Positions 25,018 through 34,088 of a DNA stretch of 64,000 bases are shown here, one piece after another (within the stretch, counting starts at the first letter, position 1; every line of letters starts with the position of its first letter). This DNA is from an uncultured Oscillospiraceae bacterium (GTDB lineage Bacteria; Bacillota; Clostridia; Oscillospirales; Ruminococcaceae). The DNA lies in NCBI GenBank assembly GCA_934481355.1, contig CAKSPH010000004.1, positions 44,815 through 108,814 on the forward strand, written 5' to 3'. The notes below the pieces were generated by a model. That model saw only the letters and a list, made by a program, of their open reading frames with translations. It made no database searches and was not told the DNA's origin. Position numbers and translations under genes: made by a program.

Positions 25018-26202
25018 TCAGCCGGTCTCGATAACGCGCTCCTCCGCTATGTTTCCGCGCAGGGTGTACACAGCCGTGAGCCGTATCCCGTACTGCTCAG
25101 GTACGGCGGTTTCATCGCAGGAATATATCTCGTACTCCCCGTAGAAATTCTGCTCGAAATCGCTCTGGAGCCGCTCCAGCTCTGCAAGGCAGTCGTCCGC
25201 GCTGCGCGTGACGTCATGCTGCCTCAGCTTCGTGAAAACGCCCCGGCGGAGCTTAAGCGGAATTTCATGCCCGAACAGGGAAAGCACCTCGGTCTCCTCA
25301 TGATAGACGGAATCCGGAACGGCGGCTTCTCCCCAGAACAGCGGGATCTCATCGCCGCCCGCCAGAATCCAGCGGAATTCCGTCTGCCCGCCGTCGGCGG
25401 TGCTCACCGTTTCATTGTACGGTACAAAGAACTCGCGGCTCTCGGTGAATTCCCCGATTATGTCCGCAGAAGCGTGTTTCAGCGTGACATTCCCGGCGCT
25501 GTCGGTAACTACTCCGCTGACCAGAAGTCCTCCCGCAGGAACTCCGCTTCCGGTCTCCGCCACAAGAGTTCCGTCACGGACAGTGTGCCCTATCACCTTC
25601 GCGCCCCTTGACGCGACCAGATTGCAGGGCGCGTCCAGCTCCAGCATATCCGGCTTCGGAGTTGCAAGCTCCAGCGTTGCCTTTACCCGGAATCCCACGC
25701 ACGATACGTCTGTCCACGCCGCCTCGGGTATCTCAAGCATCATGCGGCGCTCGGCGGTGGCTATGTTCAGCCCCCGTGCGGGAACCCCGCGCTTTATGCC
25801 GCACTCCTCCAGTATCGTCATCACCCTGGAGCGCTGGGACGGCGTTATCCCGCCGGAGCCCTCTACCACGATATCCTGAATGTGGCTGCTGCCCATTGAT
25901 ATTATTGTAAGGAATGTCAGGAACCCCACATACAGCCCGGCACGGCGGCTGTACCTCATAACAGAAAAATACAGACCGCGGCGCTTGCCGGATCTTATCC
26001 GCACGCCGCATTTCTGCGCGGTTTTTGCCGTCAGCCAGTAGTCCATCGGGGACACCGCGCCGGATATAGTGCCGTCACCGAAGCGCACACGGCGGAGCTG
26101 CACTCCCTGCCGGAGGAGCTCGCTCGCCATCTTCTCCGGGAAGCCGCCAAACCCGCTGAATTCCACGCTGCCGTAAGGCAGACCCCTTTTCTTATGTGGC
26201 AT
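25018..26202 (-). CDS. yqfD: Sporulation protein YqfD
   Basis: YqfD is a membrane-anchored protein of the mother-cell sporulation programme. The 394-residue protein has a basic, soluble N-terminal region, one membrane segment (about residues 85-105, with FLTFLTIISMGSSHI), and a long extracytoplasmic beta-rich domain beginning IVVEGSGGITPSQRSRV. IPEAAWTDVSCVGFRVKATLE is a family landmark. The frame opens at 26223, but the ATG at 26202 has AGGAGG five bases ahead. It follows yqfC by ten bases, the conserved order. The usual downstream phoH and ybeY genes are absent. Confidence 0.88.
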   Translation of the reverse strand: MPHKKRGLPYGSVEFSGFGGFPEKMASELLRQGVQLRRVRFGDGTISGAVSPMDYWLTAKTAQKCGVRIRSGKRRGLYFSVMRYSRRAGLYVGFLTFLTIISMGSSHIQDIVVEGSGGITPSQRSRVMTILEECGIKRGVPARGLNIATAERRMMLEIPEAAWTDVSCVGFRVKATLELATPKPDMLELDAPCNLVASRGAKVIGHTVRDGTLVAETGSGVPAGGLLVSGVVTDSAGNVTLKHASADIIGEFTESREFFVPYNETVSTADGGQTEFRWILAGGDEIPLFWGEAAVPDSVYHEETEVLSLFGHEIPLKLRRGVFTKLRQHDVTRSADDCLAELERLQSDFEQNFYGEYEIYSCDETAVPEQYGIRLTAVYTLRGNIAEERVIETG

Positions 26203-26212
26203 TTGTTCCTCC

Positions 26213-26482
26213 TCAGAGCTCAATAAAAGTCACGGAGCTTATCCTGCCGCAGATAAAAACGCCGTCGCCGCCCATGCTCTCCAGCGTGAGCCCATCGCCG
26301 CAGACCCTCACCAGCCTGCCGTTTCTCAGGCGGAGCACTATCTCCCCTGTCTTTTCACGGCTGTCCGTACATCCCACCACGGCGGCGCAGTTCTCAGCAG
26401 AAAGGCTGCCGTCGCGGATAATTATGTTCATTCCGCTGTATGGCAGGTCGCCCAGCTCCATCAGTCTGCTTTTTATTCCCAT
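26213..26482 (-). CDS. yqfC: Sporulation protein YqfC (YabP/YqfC family)
   Basis: An 89-residue member of the YabP/YqfC family, which acts at the forespore outer membrane in assembly of the spore envelope in B. subtilis. It shows the family layout of a short beta-rich protein, with MNIIIRDGSLSAENCAAVVG and VLRLRNGRLVRVCGDGLTLE. A GTG at 26491 is in frame, but the ATG at 26482 has GGAGGT seven bases ahead. It is the first gene of a yqfC-yqfD pair, supporting that the organism is, or descends from, a spore former. Confidence 0.82.
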   Translation of the reverse strand: MGIKSRLMELGDLPYSGMNIIIRDGSLSAENCAAVVGCTDSREKTGEIVLRLRNGRLVRVCGDGLTLESMGGDGVFICGRISSVTFIEL

Positions 26483-26644
26483 GAACACCACCTCCGTACT
26501 ACCTGTCCTTTCCAGAATATATGCCAGAATCCCATTTTATAGAACAACACCAGCTTTAAACATTATAATCGCACTTTTATTTCACATAATTTAAGATTTA
26601 TGTGAATTATATCAAATATTATATGTTTCATGTGTAAATTTCAG

Positions 26645-26673
26645 TTGACATTCCTGCATAAATTTTGTATAAT
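26645..26673 (+). promoter_or_regulatory. Promoter for the chemoreceptor gene
   Basis: TTGACA (26645-26650), 17-base spacer, TATAAT (26668-26673). It rules out the in-frame ATG at 26665, which lies upstream of the -10 box, as the start codon. Confidence 0.9.
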
Positions 26674-26727
26674 GTATACAAGCAGGGTCGCCTGCGTAAT
26701 TGCGAAAAGAAAGGACAGGGTGCAGCT

Positions 26728-28830
26728 GTGAAAACGAATACATTAAAGAAGGACAAAAAGCTGGCGCTGATGTCGCGTGTCCCCAAGGACAAGAAGAACA
26801 AACCTCCAAAGGAGAAAACACCCAAGCCCGTCAAGGAGAAAAAGCCAAAGGAAAACAAGAATCCCGCAAAGCCCGCTCTGAAAAAGCCGCTGTTTGCGAA
26901 ATTTAATAAAGGAAACAAAACCGCCGGAAAAAAGGCGCTCGGAATAGGCACAAAGCTCACGCTGATGTCATGCATATCTGCGGCAGTAACTGCGCTGCTC
27001 CTCGGAACAGTAGTCATCGTGGTGTTCATGAACTTCATTATATCACTCCAGATGGACGAATCCAAGACCGGAGTCCATGTGCTTGAAGCCGAAATAAACA
27101 ACGAGATAACCGAGGTCTCCGACCTCGCAAAGCTTATCTCCGCTGGCGGAAACATGAACCCCGCCGTGCTCGACATAACATGGCAGACAAACTCCAAATC
27201 CGCAGAACAGCAGGCGGCTTACATAACCACGGTCGGCGGCGAGCAGTGGAAGAGCAGCTCCAAGTTTGACCTTGATGATTCCGTGATACAGCAGGCGCTG
27301 AACGACACCATCTCCGGACTTATTATCCAGAACGGAAAGCTATGCATGGTGGCAAGCACAAAGGTCGGCAAAGTTGGAACTCTTATAGTATACCGCGACC
27401 TCTCCAGCTCTGAATATGTTGACGCAGTAAAGGACAAGACAGGCGCTGACCTCACCCTGTTCAACGGAAACATCCGCTACTGCACCACCCTCATCAACAG
27501 CGAGGGCAACCGAAATGTCGGCACAGAGATGGATCCCGGCATCTGGGCAGTGCTCCAGAAAGGCGAATCTTACTCCAACAAGGTTTATATCGGCGGAGTT
27601 TCCTACTATGTAAACTACGACCCGATGACCGATATCAACGGAAACTATATCGGCGCGTACTTCGCAGGCTATACGACCGCCGAGGCTGACCAGAAGCTTG
27701 CTGCGGCGATCATTATCGCCATTGCTGTCCTCGCAGTCATTATCGGAATATCCAGCGGCATGCTCTTCATTGTGATGAAGAAGATGGTAAAGCAGCCGGT
27801 ATCCGAAGTCGTAAAGATATGCGACCAGCTCGCAGGAGGCTCGCTTGATTCCCCGGATTCCTCGTTCAGGTTCAGCGGAGATGAAATGGGCGAGATAGCT
27901 AAGGAACTCACTCAGGCCAAGCACACCCTCAATTCCTACGTCAAGGATATCTCCGAAGTACTCTCGCACATGGCAGTTGGTGATTTCACCGCGCAGCCCG
28001 GTCTTGAATACATCGGAAACTTCAAGGAGATAAACAGCTCCTTCCGCAATATCAAGGAGACCCTCAGCGGAATCATCGAGAACATCAACTCCTCCGCAAA
28101 CGATGTAACGGCTGGCGCCCAGCAGATGGCGGACGGCTCGCAGCTCCTCGCAGAGGGAACCACAAAGCAGGCTACAGCCGTTGACGAGCTTTCCTCCACT
28201 GTAAACGAGATCTCCGTGAATGTAGCGCGCACCGCCGATAACGCGGCAAAGGCAAGCGAATTCTCAAACACCTGCGCCGACCAGATCATCAGGCAGAGCG
28301 AGGAAATGCAGAATATGCTCGGCGCTATGCAGCAGATAGAACAGCAGTCCGAGGCTATCTCCGATGTCATCAAGACTATTGAGGACATAGCTTTCCAGAC
28401 AAATATACTCGCACTCAACGCGGCTATAGAAGCAGCAAGGGCTGGCGAAGCCGGAAAGGGCTTTGCAGTCGTTGCCGACGAGGTAAGGAACCTTGCCTCC
28501 AAGTCTGCGCAGTCCGCAAACAGCACAAGAGCGCTTATCTCCAGCACGATAGAGGCCGTGAACAACGGCTCGGACATCGCCAACAAGACAGCCGACACCA
28601 TGAAGAAGGTAACGGAGCTTTCCCAGCAGAGCGCACAGCTCGTTGCGGATATCTCCTCCGCCGCAGAGAGTCAGGCTGACGCCGTTAAGCAGGTCACTGT
28701 CGGCATAGACCAGATCTCTCAGGTAATTGCGACAAACTCCGCGACTGCTGAGGAATCCGCGGCCTCCTGCGAGGAGCTTTCGGCTCAGGCAAGGGTGCTC
28801 AAGGAACAGATCGACAAGCTCAGGGTATAA
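26728..28830 (+). CDS. Methyl-accepting chemotaxis protein
   Basis: A 700-residue transmembrane chemoreceptor. From the GTG at 26728 there is first an unusual cytoplasmic extension of about 70 residues very rich in Lys and Pro ([19 protein letters not shown]). A first membrane helix (about 85-110) and a Cache-like sensor domain (about 115-320) follow, then a second helix (about 330-355), HAMP (about 360-410) and the signalling hairpin with [20 protein letters not shown] and [13 protein letters not shown]. It senses an unknown extracellular ligand and would signal to CheA/CheW, which are not in the window. Gene ends before a terminator at 28855. Confidence 0.93.
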   Translation: MKTNTLKKDKKLALMSRVPKDKKNKPPKEKTPKPVKEKKPKENKNPAKPALKKPLFAKFNKGNKTAGKKALGIGTKLTLMSCISAAVTALLLGTVVIVVFMNFIISLQMDESKTGVHVLEAEINNEITEVSDLAKLISAGGNMNPAVLDITWQTNSKSAEQQAAYITTVGGEQWKSSSKFDLDDSVIQQALNDTISGLIIQNGKLCMVASTKVGKVGTLIVYRDLSSSEYVDAVKDKTGADLTLFNGNIRYCTTLINSEGNRNVGTEMDPGIWAVLQKGESYSNKVYIGGVSYYVNYDPMTDINGNYIGAYFAGYTTAEADQKLAAAIIIAIAVLAVIIGISSGMLFIVMKKMVKQPVSEVVKICDQLAGGSLDSPDSSFRFSGDEMGEIAKELTQAKHTLNSYVKDISEVLSHMAVGDFTAQPGLEYIGNFKEINSSFRNIKETLSGIIENINSSANDVTAGAQQMADGSQLLAEGTTKQATAVDELSSTVNEISVNVARTADNAAKASEFSNTCADQIIRQSEEMQNMLGAMQQIEQQSEAISDVIKTIEDIAFQTNILALNAAIEAARAGEAGKGFAVVADEVRNLASKSAQSANSTRALISSTIEAVNNGSDIANKTADTMKKVTELSQQSAQLVADISSAAESQADAVKQVTVGIDQISQVIATNSATAEESAASCEELSAQARVLKEQIDKLRV

Positions 28831-28854
28831 GATACTGCATTCTGATAATACCAG

Positions 28855-28884
28855 GCGGGAGAGCAAACGTTCTCCCGCTTTACT
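28855..28884 (+). terminator. Terminator after the chemoreceptor gene
   Basis: GCGGGAGA...TCTCCCGC followed by TTTACTTT. Confidence 0.8.
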
Positions 28885-28951
28885 TTCTGAGCCGGATATG
28901 CTATAATAGGATTCAGGCAATGCATCAAAAAAACACAGAAAGGAACACTTA

Positions 28952-29542
28952 ATGAAAAAGCTATTGTGCCTTATTCTGGCGGCGCTCATGGCGTTCACGC
29001 TGACAGGCTGCGGAAACAGCGACCGCCTGATATCCGATGTGATATCGGCAGTGGAAGAGTCTGGCGCGTCCGGCGAATCTCCGGAAAACGGCATAGCCGC
29101 CTCACTGCCAGAGCAGCAGGAGACCACGGAAACCGCCACGCAGAAAACCACCGAAGAGCCTGCGGATACTCAGCAGTCCACCGTGGAATCGCTCATTGAC
29201 GAGAACGGAAGCTACACCACCCGCGATGATGTTGCGCTGTATATCCACACCTACGGAAAGCTCCCGCAGAACTTCATCACCAAAAAGGAAGCCCAGTCAC
29301 TCGGCTGGAGCGGAGGTTCGCTTGAACCCTACGCGCCCGGAAAATGCATCGGTGGAACGCACTTCGGCAACTACGAGGGAAAGCTCCCCGAAAAGGAAGG
29401 GCGCAGCTACACGGAATGCGACATAGACACACTCGGGCAAAGCAGCCGCGGAGCGAAACGCGTCGTGTTCTCAAACGACGGGCTGATATACTACACGGAG
29501 GATCATTACTCCAGCTTCACATTACTTTACGGAGAGGAATAA
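28952..29542 (+). CDS. Barnase-family ribonuclease, lipoprotein form
   Basis: A 196-residue protein: signal peptide with lipobox FTLTGC, a Glu/Ser/Thr-rich linker of about 65 residues, then a barnase-type RNase domain from about residue 90. Alignment with B. amyloliquefaciens barnase is clear (YGKLPQNFITKKEAQSLGW, PGKCIGG, GRSYTECDID, EDHYSSFTLLY). The catalytic Glu73, Arg83, Arg87 and His102 equivalents are all present, with one residue inserted between Glu and the first Arg. It should be an active, surface-tethered endoribonuclease. The barstar gene starts four bases after its stop. Confidence 0.92.
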   Translation: MKKLLCLILAALMAFTLTGCGNSDRLISDVISAVEESGASGESPENGIAASLPEQQETTETATQKTTEEPADTQQSTVESLIDENGSYTTRDDVALYIHTYGKLPQNFITKKEAQSLGWSGGSLEPYAPGKCIGGTHFGNYEGKLPEKEGRSYTECDIDTLGQSSRGAKRVVFSNDGLIYYTEDHYSSFTLLYGEE

Positions 29543-29546
29543 CACC

Positions 29547-29825
29547 ATGAAAACACTTATTATCAACGCCGCTGCCATTGACAGCATGGATCAGATCCAC
29601 GACAGATTCTACGCCGCATTCGATTTCCCGGAGTGTTACGGAGAGAACCTAGACGCACTCTACGATTATCTCTGCGAGATAGTAAAGGAGGACGCCGAAA
29701 TAAAGATTTGCAACAGTTCCGTCCTGGAGCAGAACATCGGCGAAAAGGAAGCCAGCGGCCTCCGCAGGGTGCTCGCCGACGCCGAAAGGGAGAATCCGCA
29801 CATTACCGTGGTTTTTGAGGACTGA
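29547..29825 (+). CDS. Barstar-family ribonuclease inhibitor
   Basis: A 92-residue cytoplasmic inhibitor that would protect the producing cell from barnase before export. The interface helix YGENLDALYDYL matches barstar YGENLDALWDCL, keeping the Asp35 and Asp39 equivalents. Tyr29 is replaced by Cys and Trp38 by Tyr, and the Glu76 position is Asp. Its ribosome site GGAGAGGAA overlaps the end of the barnase gene, so the two are co-translated. A terminator follows at 29837. Confidence 0.92.
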   Translation: MKTLIINAAAIDSMDQIHDRFYAAFDFPECYGENLDALYDYLCEIVKEDAEIKICNSSVLEQNIGEKEASGLRRVLADAERENPHITVVFED

Positions 29826-29836
29826 CACTATAACTG

Positions 29837-29867
29837 AAATGCGCCCCTGCGGGCGCATTTTTATTTT
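29837..29867 (+). terminator. Terminator after barstar
   Basis: AAATGCGCCC-ctgc-GGGCGCATTT followed by TTATTTT. Confidence 0.9.
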
Positions 29868-29901
29868 CGGAAAAGTGTATCAGTTTTGAAGCATATTTCT
29901 A

Positions 29902-29930
29902 TTGCAATTTTGACGGTGGTATGTTACAAT
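29902..29930 (+). promoter_or_regulatory. Promoter for the WYL regulator gene
   Basis: TTGCAA (29902-29907), 17-base spacer, TACAAT (29925-29930), with a TG just ahead of the -10 box. Confidence 0.7.
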
Positions 29931-29970
29931 ATGAGTATAAAACAGGACAGTTTACTGGAAAGGAAATCAG

Positions 29971-30975
29971 ATGGCGAACATAGAAAAGGAAGCCAAGGAG
30001 CCGCTGCTCCAGCGGGCAAGACTTCTGTTTCTCCGCAATATTCTCCTTGAATACACCAGCCCGGAAAACCCCATATCCCGTGACAAGATAGAAGAAAAGC
30101 TTTCTTCATACGGAATCTTCGAAAGCAGAAAGGCGTTCGCCGAGGATATAAAGGCGCTCAGGCTTGCCGGAATGGATATCCAGTCGCAGAACGGCAGAAA
30201 GGCCGGATACTGGGTAGAAAGCCGCGATTTTGAACTCGCAGAGCTGGAGCTTCTGGCGGACGCCGTAAGCGCTTCAAAGTTCCTGACCGAAAAGCAGACC
30301 AAGGATATCATAGGAAAGCTGGGAACTCTGTGCTCAAAGGACGAAGCAAAGCTGCTTCACAGAAACATTCAGGTCTACGGCAGAAACAGACAGCTCCTTT
30401 ACAATGTTGACGAAATAAACCGCGCCCTCAACGAAAAGAAAAAGAAGTACAAGATAAAGTTCAAGTACTTCTCATATGATGTAAACAAAAACAAGGAGTA
30501 CCACGGGGACTACCGCGTCTGCACCCCGTATGCGCTGGTATGGGACAAGGACAGATACTACCTTGTCGCATGGAACGACCACCGCCAGTGCTACTCAAAC
30601 TACCGCGTAGACCGCATGGAGTACATTGAGCCTATCAATGAACCTGCGCGTCCGCTCGACAAGGGATTCAACATGATGGAGTACATTTCGGCTCACTTCT
30701 CCATGTTCAGCGGAATTGCGGCAGAGGTCAGGATGAGGTGCAGCAATTCCATTGCTTCTTCGATTTTCGACAGGTTCGGAATGGATATACGGCTGACCGA
30801 CAGAAATGATACCTCGTTCTGCATAACTACCACAGTGGTGCCCTCGGGACCGTTCTATGCGTGGGTGTTCCAGTTCAATGGGAATATAGAGATACTGGGG
30901 CCGTCAAAGGTCAGGGACGAATATATCTCGTGGCTGAAAAAGACGCTGGAAGCACATGGCGTCACTTCGTTATGA
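29971..30975 (+). CDS. WYL-domain transcriptional regulator
   Basis: A 334-residue protein with an N-terminal winged helix (about 15-75: LFLRNILLEYTSPENPISRD, then AFAEDIKALRLAGMDI) and a WYL sensor domain (about 140-230: KIKFKYFSYDVNKNKEY, TPYALVWDKDRYYLVAWND, NYRVDRMEYIE). A C-terminal WCX-type region follows (about 245-330). WYL proteins bind nucleic-acid or nucleotide ligands and regulate varied operons, including defence and DNA-damage genes. No obvious target lies beside it other than the barnase-barstar pair upstream and the ABC transporter converging on it. Start: ATG preceded by GGAAAGGAAATC. Confidence 0.92.
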   Translation: MANIEKEAKEPLLQRARLLFLRNILLEYTSPENPISRDKIEEKLSSYGIFESRKAFAEDIKALRLAGMDIQSQNGRKAGYWVESRDFELAELELLADAVSASKFLTEKQTKDIIGKLGTLCSKDEAKLLHRNIQVYGRNRQLLYNVDEINRALNEKKKKYKIKFKYFSYDVNKNKEYHGDYRVCTPYALVWDKDRYYLVAWNDHRQCYSNYRVDRMEYIEPINEPARPLDKGFNMMEYISAHFSMFSGIAAEVRMRCSNSIASSIFDRFGMDIRLTDRNDTSFCITTTVVPSGPFYAWVFQFNGNIEILGPSKVRDEYISWLKKTLEAHGVTSL

Positions 30976-30980
30976 TATAA

Positions 30981-31008
30981 AAACAGGAGAACTCGCGCTC
31001 TCCTGTTT
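30981..31008. terminator. Bidirectional terminator between WYL gene and ABC transporter
   Basis: Ten-bp stem AAACAGGAGA with TCTCCTGTTT lies between two convergent genes. The arms themselves supply T-rich 3' ends on both strands. Confidence 0.85.
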
Positions 31009-31014
31009 CTGTTA

Positions 31015-31740
31015 TTAAAGCACTCTCGCAAGGAAATCTCTCAGGCGGGGGTTCTTCGGTGCGGCGAATATCTCCTCGGGAGTTCCCTCCTCCTGCACCT
31101 TTCCATCGCACATGAACATAACGCGGCTTGCAACTTCCCTTGCGAAGCCCATCTCGTGAGTTACCACGATCATCGTCATGCCGCCGTCCGCAAGGCGCTT
31201 CATCAGCTCCAGAACCTCGCCGACCATCTCAGGGTCAAGCGCAGAAGTAGGCTCGTCGAACAGGATAACGTCCGGATTCATCGCAAGCGTGCGGGCTATG
31301 GCGATTCTCTGCTTCTGACCGCCGGAAAGCTGAGAAGGATACGCGTCAGCCTTGTCGGAGAGTCCTACCATCGCGAGGAGCTCGTCTGCACGCTTGTCCG
31401 CCTCCGCCTGAGTCATCAGCTTGTGCTTCACCGGAGCGACCGTGATGTTGCGGCGGATAGTCAGGTGCGGGAACAGATTGAAGTGCTGGAACACCATGCC
31501 CATCTTCATGCGCACAGCGTTAAGCTCCTTGCCCCTGGCATGGGTAATGTCTCTGCCCTCGAACTCTATCGTGCCGCCGGTGGGCTGCTCAAGCAGGTTC
31601 AGGCAGCGCAGGAACGTACTCTTACCAGAGCCGGAGGGGCCGATAACTACCACCTTTTCGCCCTTTTCTATGTTTGCGGTTATCCCGTCCAGAACGACAA
31701 GATCACCGAAGCTCTTTTTAAGATCACTTACGCTTATCAT
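31015..31740 (-). CDS. Polar amino acid ABC transporter, ATP-binding protein
   Basis: The 241-residue ATPase of a GlnQ/HisP-type importer. It has Walker [22 protein letters not shown]-loop [15 protein letters not shown] signature [17 protein letters not shown], Walker [16 protein letters not shown] and the switch His in VVTHEMGFA. The start is the ATG at 31740 with AAGGAGATT ahead, 17 bases inside the 3' end of the fused binding-protein/permease gene, so the two are translationally coupled. It completes a self-contained transporter. Adjacency to cysK suggests cystine or another sulfur amino acid as substrate, which is inference only. Confidence 0.95.
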   Translation of the reverse strand: MISVSDLKKSFGDLVVLDGITANIEKGEKVVVIGPSGSGKSTFLRCLNLLEQPTGGTIEFEGRDITHARGKELNAVRMKMGMVFQHFNLFPHLTIRRNITVAPVKHKLMTQAEADKRADELLAMVGLSDKADAYPSQLSGGQKQRIAIARTLAMNPDVILFDEPTSALDPEMVGEVLELMKRLADGGMTMIVVTHEMGFAREVASRVMFMCDGKVQEEGTPEEIFAAPKNPRLRDFLARVL

Positions 31741-33895
31741 TAGATAATCTCCTTTCCAGACGGTTAACAAGCGAGGACAGACCGACTACCATTATCAGGT
31801 AGATCAACGCTACCGCGATGAGCGGCAGGAATGCCTCATAGGTCTGAGAGCGGATAGTATCGCCGCCCTTTGTAAGGTCGTTCAGCGCGATATAGCCGGA
31901 AACCGATGTCTCCTTCAGGAGAACGATAGCCTCGTTGCCCAGCGCCGGGAGGATATTCCTGAGCGCCTGCGGGAGAATTATCGTAACCATTGTGCGGGTG
32001 TATCCGAATCCCAGCGAATAGCCAGCCTCAAACTGACCCTCGTCAATGGACATGATACCGGAGCGGACTATCTCAGCAACGTAAGCCGCGGAGTTAAGAC
32101 CGAACGCGATGACTGCAACCAGTATCTTGCTTATGTTAACGGAGCTGAACACAACGAAGTAGATGATAAGGAGCTGTACTACCATAGGAGTACCGCGCAC
32201 TACAGTCAGATAAAGACGGCAGATGAGATTCGGGATTTTGAGTCTGCCTGTGCGCTGGTTCGTGGAGCGGATAACAGCAATAACGAATCCGAGCACGATA
32301 CCGATAACTACCGCAAGAACGGTGATAAGCAGAGTGTTTCCAAGACCCTGGAGCAGATACATCCAGCGTTCCTTTTCAAGGAATGTGCTCTTCAGCTTCT
32401 CGGCAAAATTCTGGGAAGCCGCAGTGCCGCTCTTGTAGATGATGACCTGATTTGCCTCAGTGTAGCTGTCGGAGAAGTTGACGTTCTTCAGCCTGTCCTC
32501 AGTGACAGTCATTCCGGCAACGCCGATATCCGCCTTGCCGGAATCGACAGCGGCAATGATTGAATCAAACGCCATATCGTCGATAACCAGCTCCTTGCCG
32601 AGAATATCGCAGACAGCGCGCATCATATCAACGTCAAAGCCGACTATATCGCCCTCTTCCTTGAACTCATAGGGAGCAAATTCCGCGTTGGTCGCCATAA
32701 CCAGCTTCCCGTTATAGGTTATTCCCTCGGGGCTTGTGTAGGGGTGCTTGCCGTACTCGTCGTCTACAAGCCAGTTCTGCTCGATAGATGTGAGCGTTCC
32801 GTTTTCCCGGAGCTGTGCCAGTGCGTCGTTTACCTGCCGGGTCAGCTCGTCGTTGCCCTTCTTGATGGCGCAGGCGTATTTCTCGACTGCAAAGGGCTTC
32901 GGAGCTATGGAGAGGTCAGGATTCTTGCTTACAAAATACTTCGCGGGGGAGGAATCTATAAGCACGAAATCAACCTTACCCTGCTTGAGAGCCTCGATAG
33001 CGTCAGCACCCTTGTTGTACTTCTCAACTTTCGCGCCCTCTACGCTTTCTGCGTAGGTCATGCCGGTGGTGCCCATCTGTACGCCGATGGTCTTTCCGGT
33101 GAGGTCGGTGGATACTCCGCGGACGATGATGACCTGGCTTGCCTGAGTGTAGCTTTCGGTGAAGTTTACGTTCTTTAATCTGTCCTCGGTGACGGTCATT
33201 CCGGCAACGCCAACGTCAGCCTTTCCGGAATCGACAGCGGCAATGATGGAATCAAACGCCATGTCGTCTATGACAAGCTCCTTGCCGAGAATGTCGCAGA
33301 CAGCCTGCATCATGTCGACGTCAAAGCCTACTATCTCGCCCTCTTCCTTGAACTCGTAGGGAGCGAACTCTGCGTTGGTCGCCATGACCAGCTTTCCGTC
33401 GCGCGTTACCTCAGACGGGCTTTCGTATGGGTGCTTGCCGTACTCGGCGTCTACCAGCCAGTTCTGCTCGATGAGCTCCAGAGTGCCGTTCTCGCGGAGC
33501 TCTGCAAGAGCGGAATTTATCTGCTGTGTGAGTTCATCGTTGCCCTTCTTTACCGCGCAGGCGTATTCCTCGACTGCGAACGGGTCGTCAAGAACCACGA
33601 TATCGGAATTCTTGCTGGCAAAATACTTTGCCGGAGATGCGTCTATCAGCACCGCGTCGATTTTTCCCTGCTTCAGCGCTTCAACGGCGTCAGCGCCCTT
33701 GTTGTATTTTTCAACGGTGGCGTCCTTGATTCCCTCGGCATAGGTCATGCCTGTGGTGCCGATCTGTACGCCTATTTTCTTTCCGACGAGGTCGTCGGCG
33801 CCGAAAACGGTGTTCTCAGCTTTTTCCGCAGCGCAGCCGGTCAGCATACACATCAACAGTACGAGAGCCGAAACCGCCGCAATAAATTTCTTCAT
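31724..33895 (-). CDS. Amino acid ABC transporter: duplicated substrate-binding region fused to permease
   Basis: A 723-residue lipoprotein (lipobox MCMLTGC) in which binding domains and the membrane permease are one chain. After the signal come a lobe-2-type half ([18 protein letters not shown] ... LIEQNWLVD), a lobe-1 half ([16 protein letters not shown] ... [15 protein letters not shown]), then the same pair again. A HisM-type permease (about 520-720, with [16 protein letters not shown] and [11 protein letters not shown]) closes the chain. The two 229-codon units are very similar. A standard binding protein runs lobe 1 then lobe 2, so only one standard unit is present, flanked by an unpaired lobe 2 and lobe 1. 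Start: ATG at 33895 with AAGGAG. Confidence 0.9.
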   Translation of the reverse strand: MKKFIAAVSALVLLMCMLTGCAAEKAENTVFGADDLVGKKIGVQIGTTGMTYAEGIKDATVEKYNKGADAVEALKQGKIDAVLIDASPAKYFASKNSDIVVLDDPFAVEEYACAVKKGNDELTQQINSALAELRENGTLELIEQNWLVDAEYGKHPYESPSEVTRDGKLVMATNAEFAPYEFKEEGEIVGFDVDMMQAVCDILGKELVIDDMAFDSIIAAVDSGKADVGVAGMTVTEDRLKNVNFTESYTQASQVIIVRGVSTDLTGKTIGVQMGTTGMTYAESVEGAKVEKYNKGADAIEALKQGKVDFVLIDSSPAKYFVSKNPDLSIAPKPFAVEKYACAIKKGNDELTRQVNDALAQLRENGTLTSIEQNWLVDDEYGKHPYTSPEGITYNGKLVMATNAEFAPYEFKEEGDIVGFDVDMMRAVCDILGKELVIDDMAFDSIIAAVDSGKADIGVAGMTVTEDRLKNVNFSDSYTEANQVIIYKSGTAASQNFAEKLKSTFLEKERWMYLLQGLGNTLLITVLAVVIGIVLGFVIAVIRSTNQRTGRLKIPNLICRLYLTVVRGTPMVVQLLIIYFVVFSSVNISKILVAVIAFGLNSAAYVAEIVRSGIMSIDEGQFEAGYSLGFGYTRTMVTIILPQALRNILPALGNEAIVLLKETSVSGYIALNDLTKGGDTIRSQTYEAFLPLIAVALIYLIMVVGLSSLVNRLERRLSNDKRK
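32433..33806 (-). repeat. 687-bp tandem duplication inside the ABC transporter gene
   Basis: Two in-frame copies of 229 codons with matching landmarks exactly 687 bases apart (for example ATCTGTACGCC at 33075 and 33762; GCGTTGGTCGCCAT at 32685 and 33372). Boundaries are approximate. The copies differ by scattered substitutions, so the duplication is not brand new. Confidence 0.9.
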
Positions 33896-33929
33896 GGTGG
33901 GAATTCTCCTTTTTTCAAACATTGTTTTT

Positions 33930-33958
33930 ATTATACATCATAAATTCTATAAATGCAA
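33930..33958 (-). promoter_or_regulatory. Promoter for the ABC transporter operon
   Basis: Minus strand TTGCAT (33953-33958), 17-base spacer, TATAAT (33930-33935); leader of only about 30 bases. Confidence 0.75.
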
Positions 33959-34024
33959 GCAAAAAATCAATAAAACTGCATAAAAGGGACTGATTAATTC
34001 CGTCACTAGTTACAAAAGAACAAT

Positions 34025-34049
34025 CCCGCAGCATTCAGTATGCCGCGGG
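34025..34049 (-). terminator. Terminator after cysK
   Basis: Minus strand CCCGCGGCAT-actg-ATGCTGCGGG (one mismatch) followed by ATTGTTCTTTT. Confidence 0.8.
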
Positions 34050-34088
34050 ACGGAAGAATATGAAGAGGTTACCAAGATTTAGTTGGAA

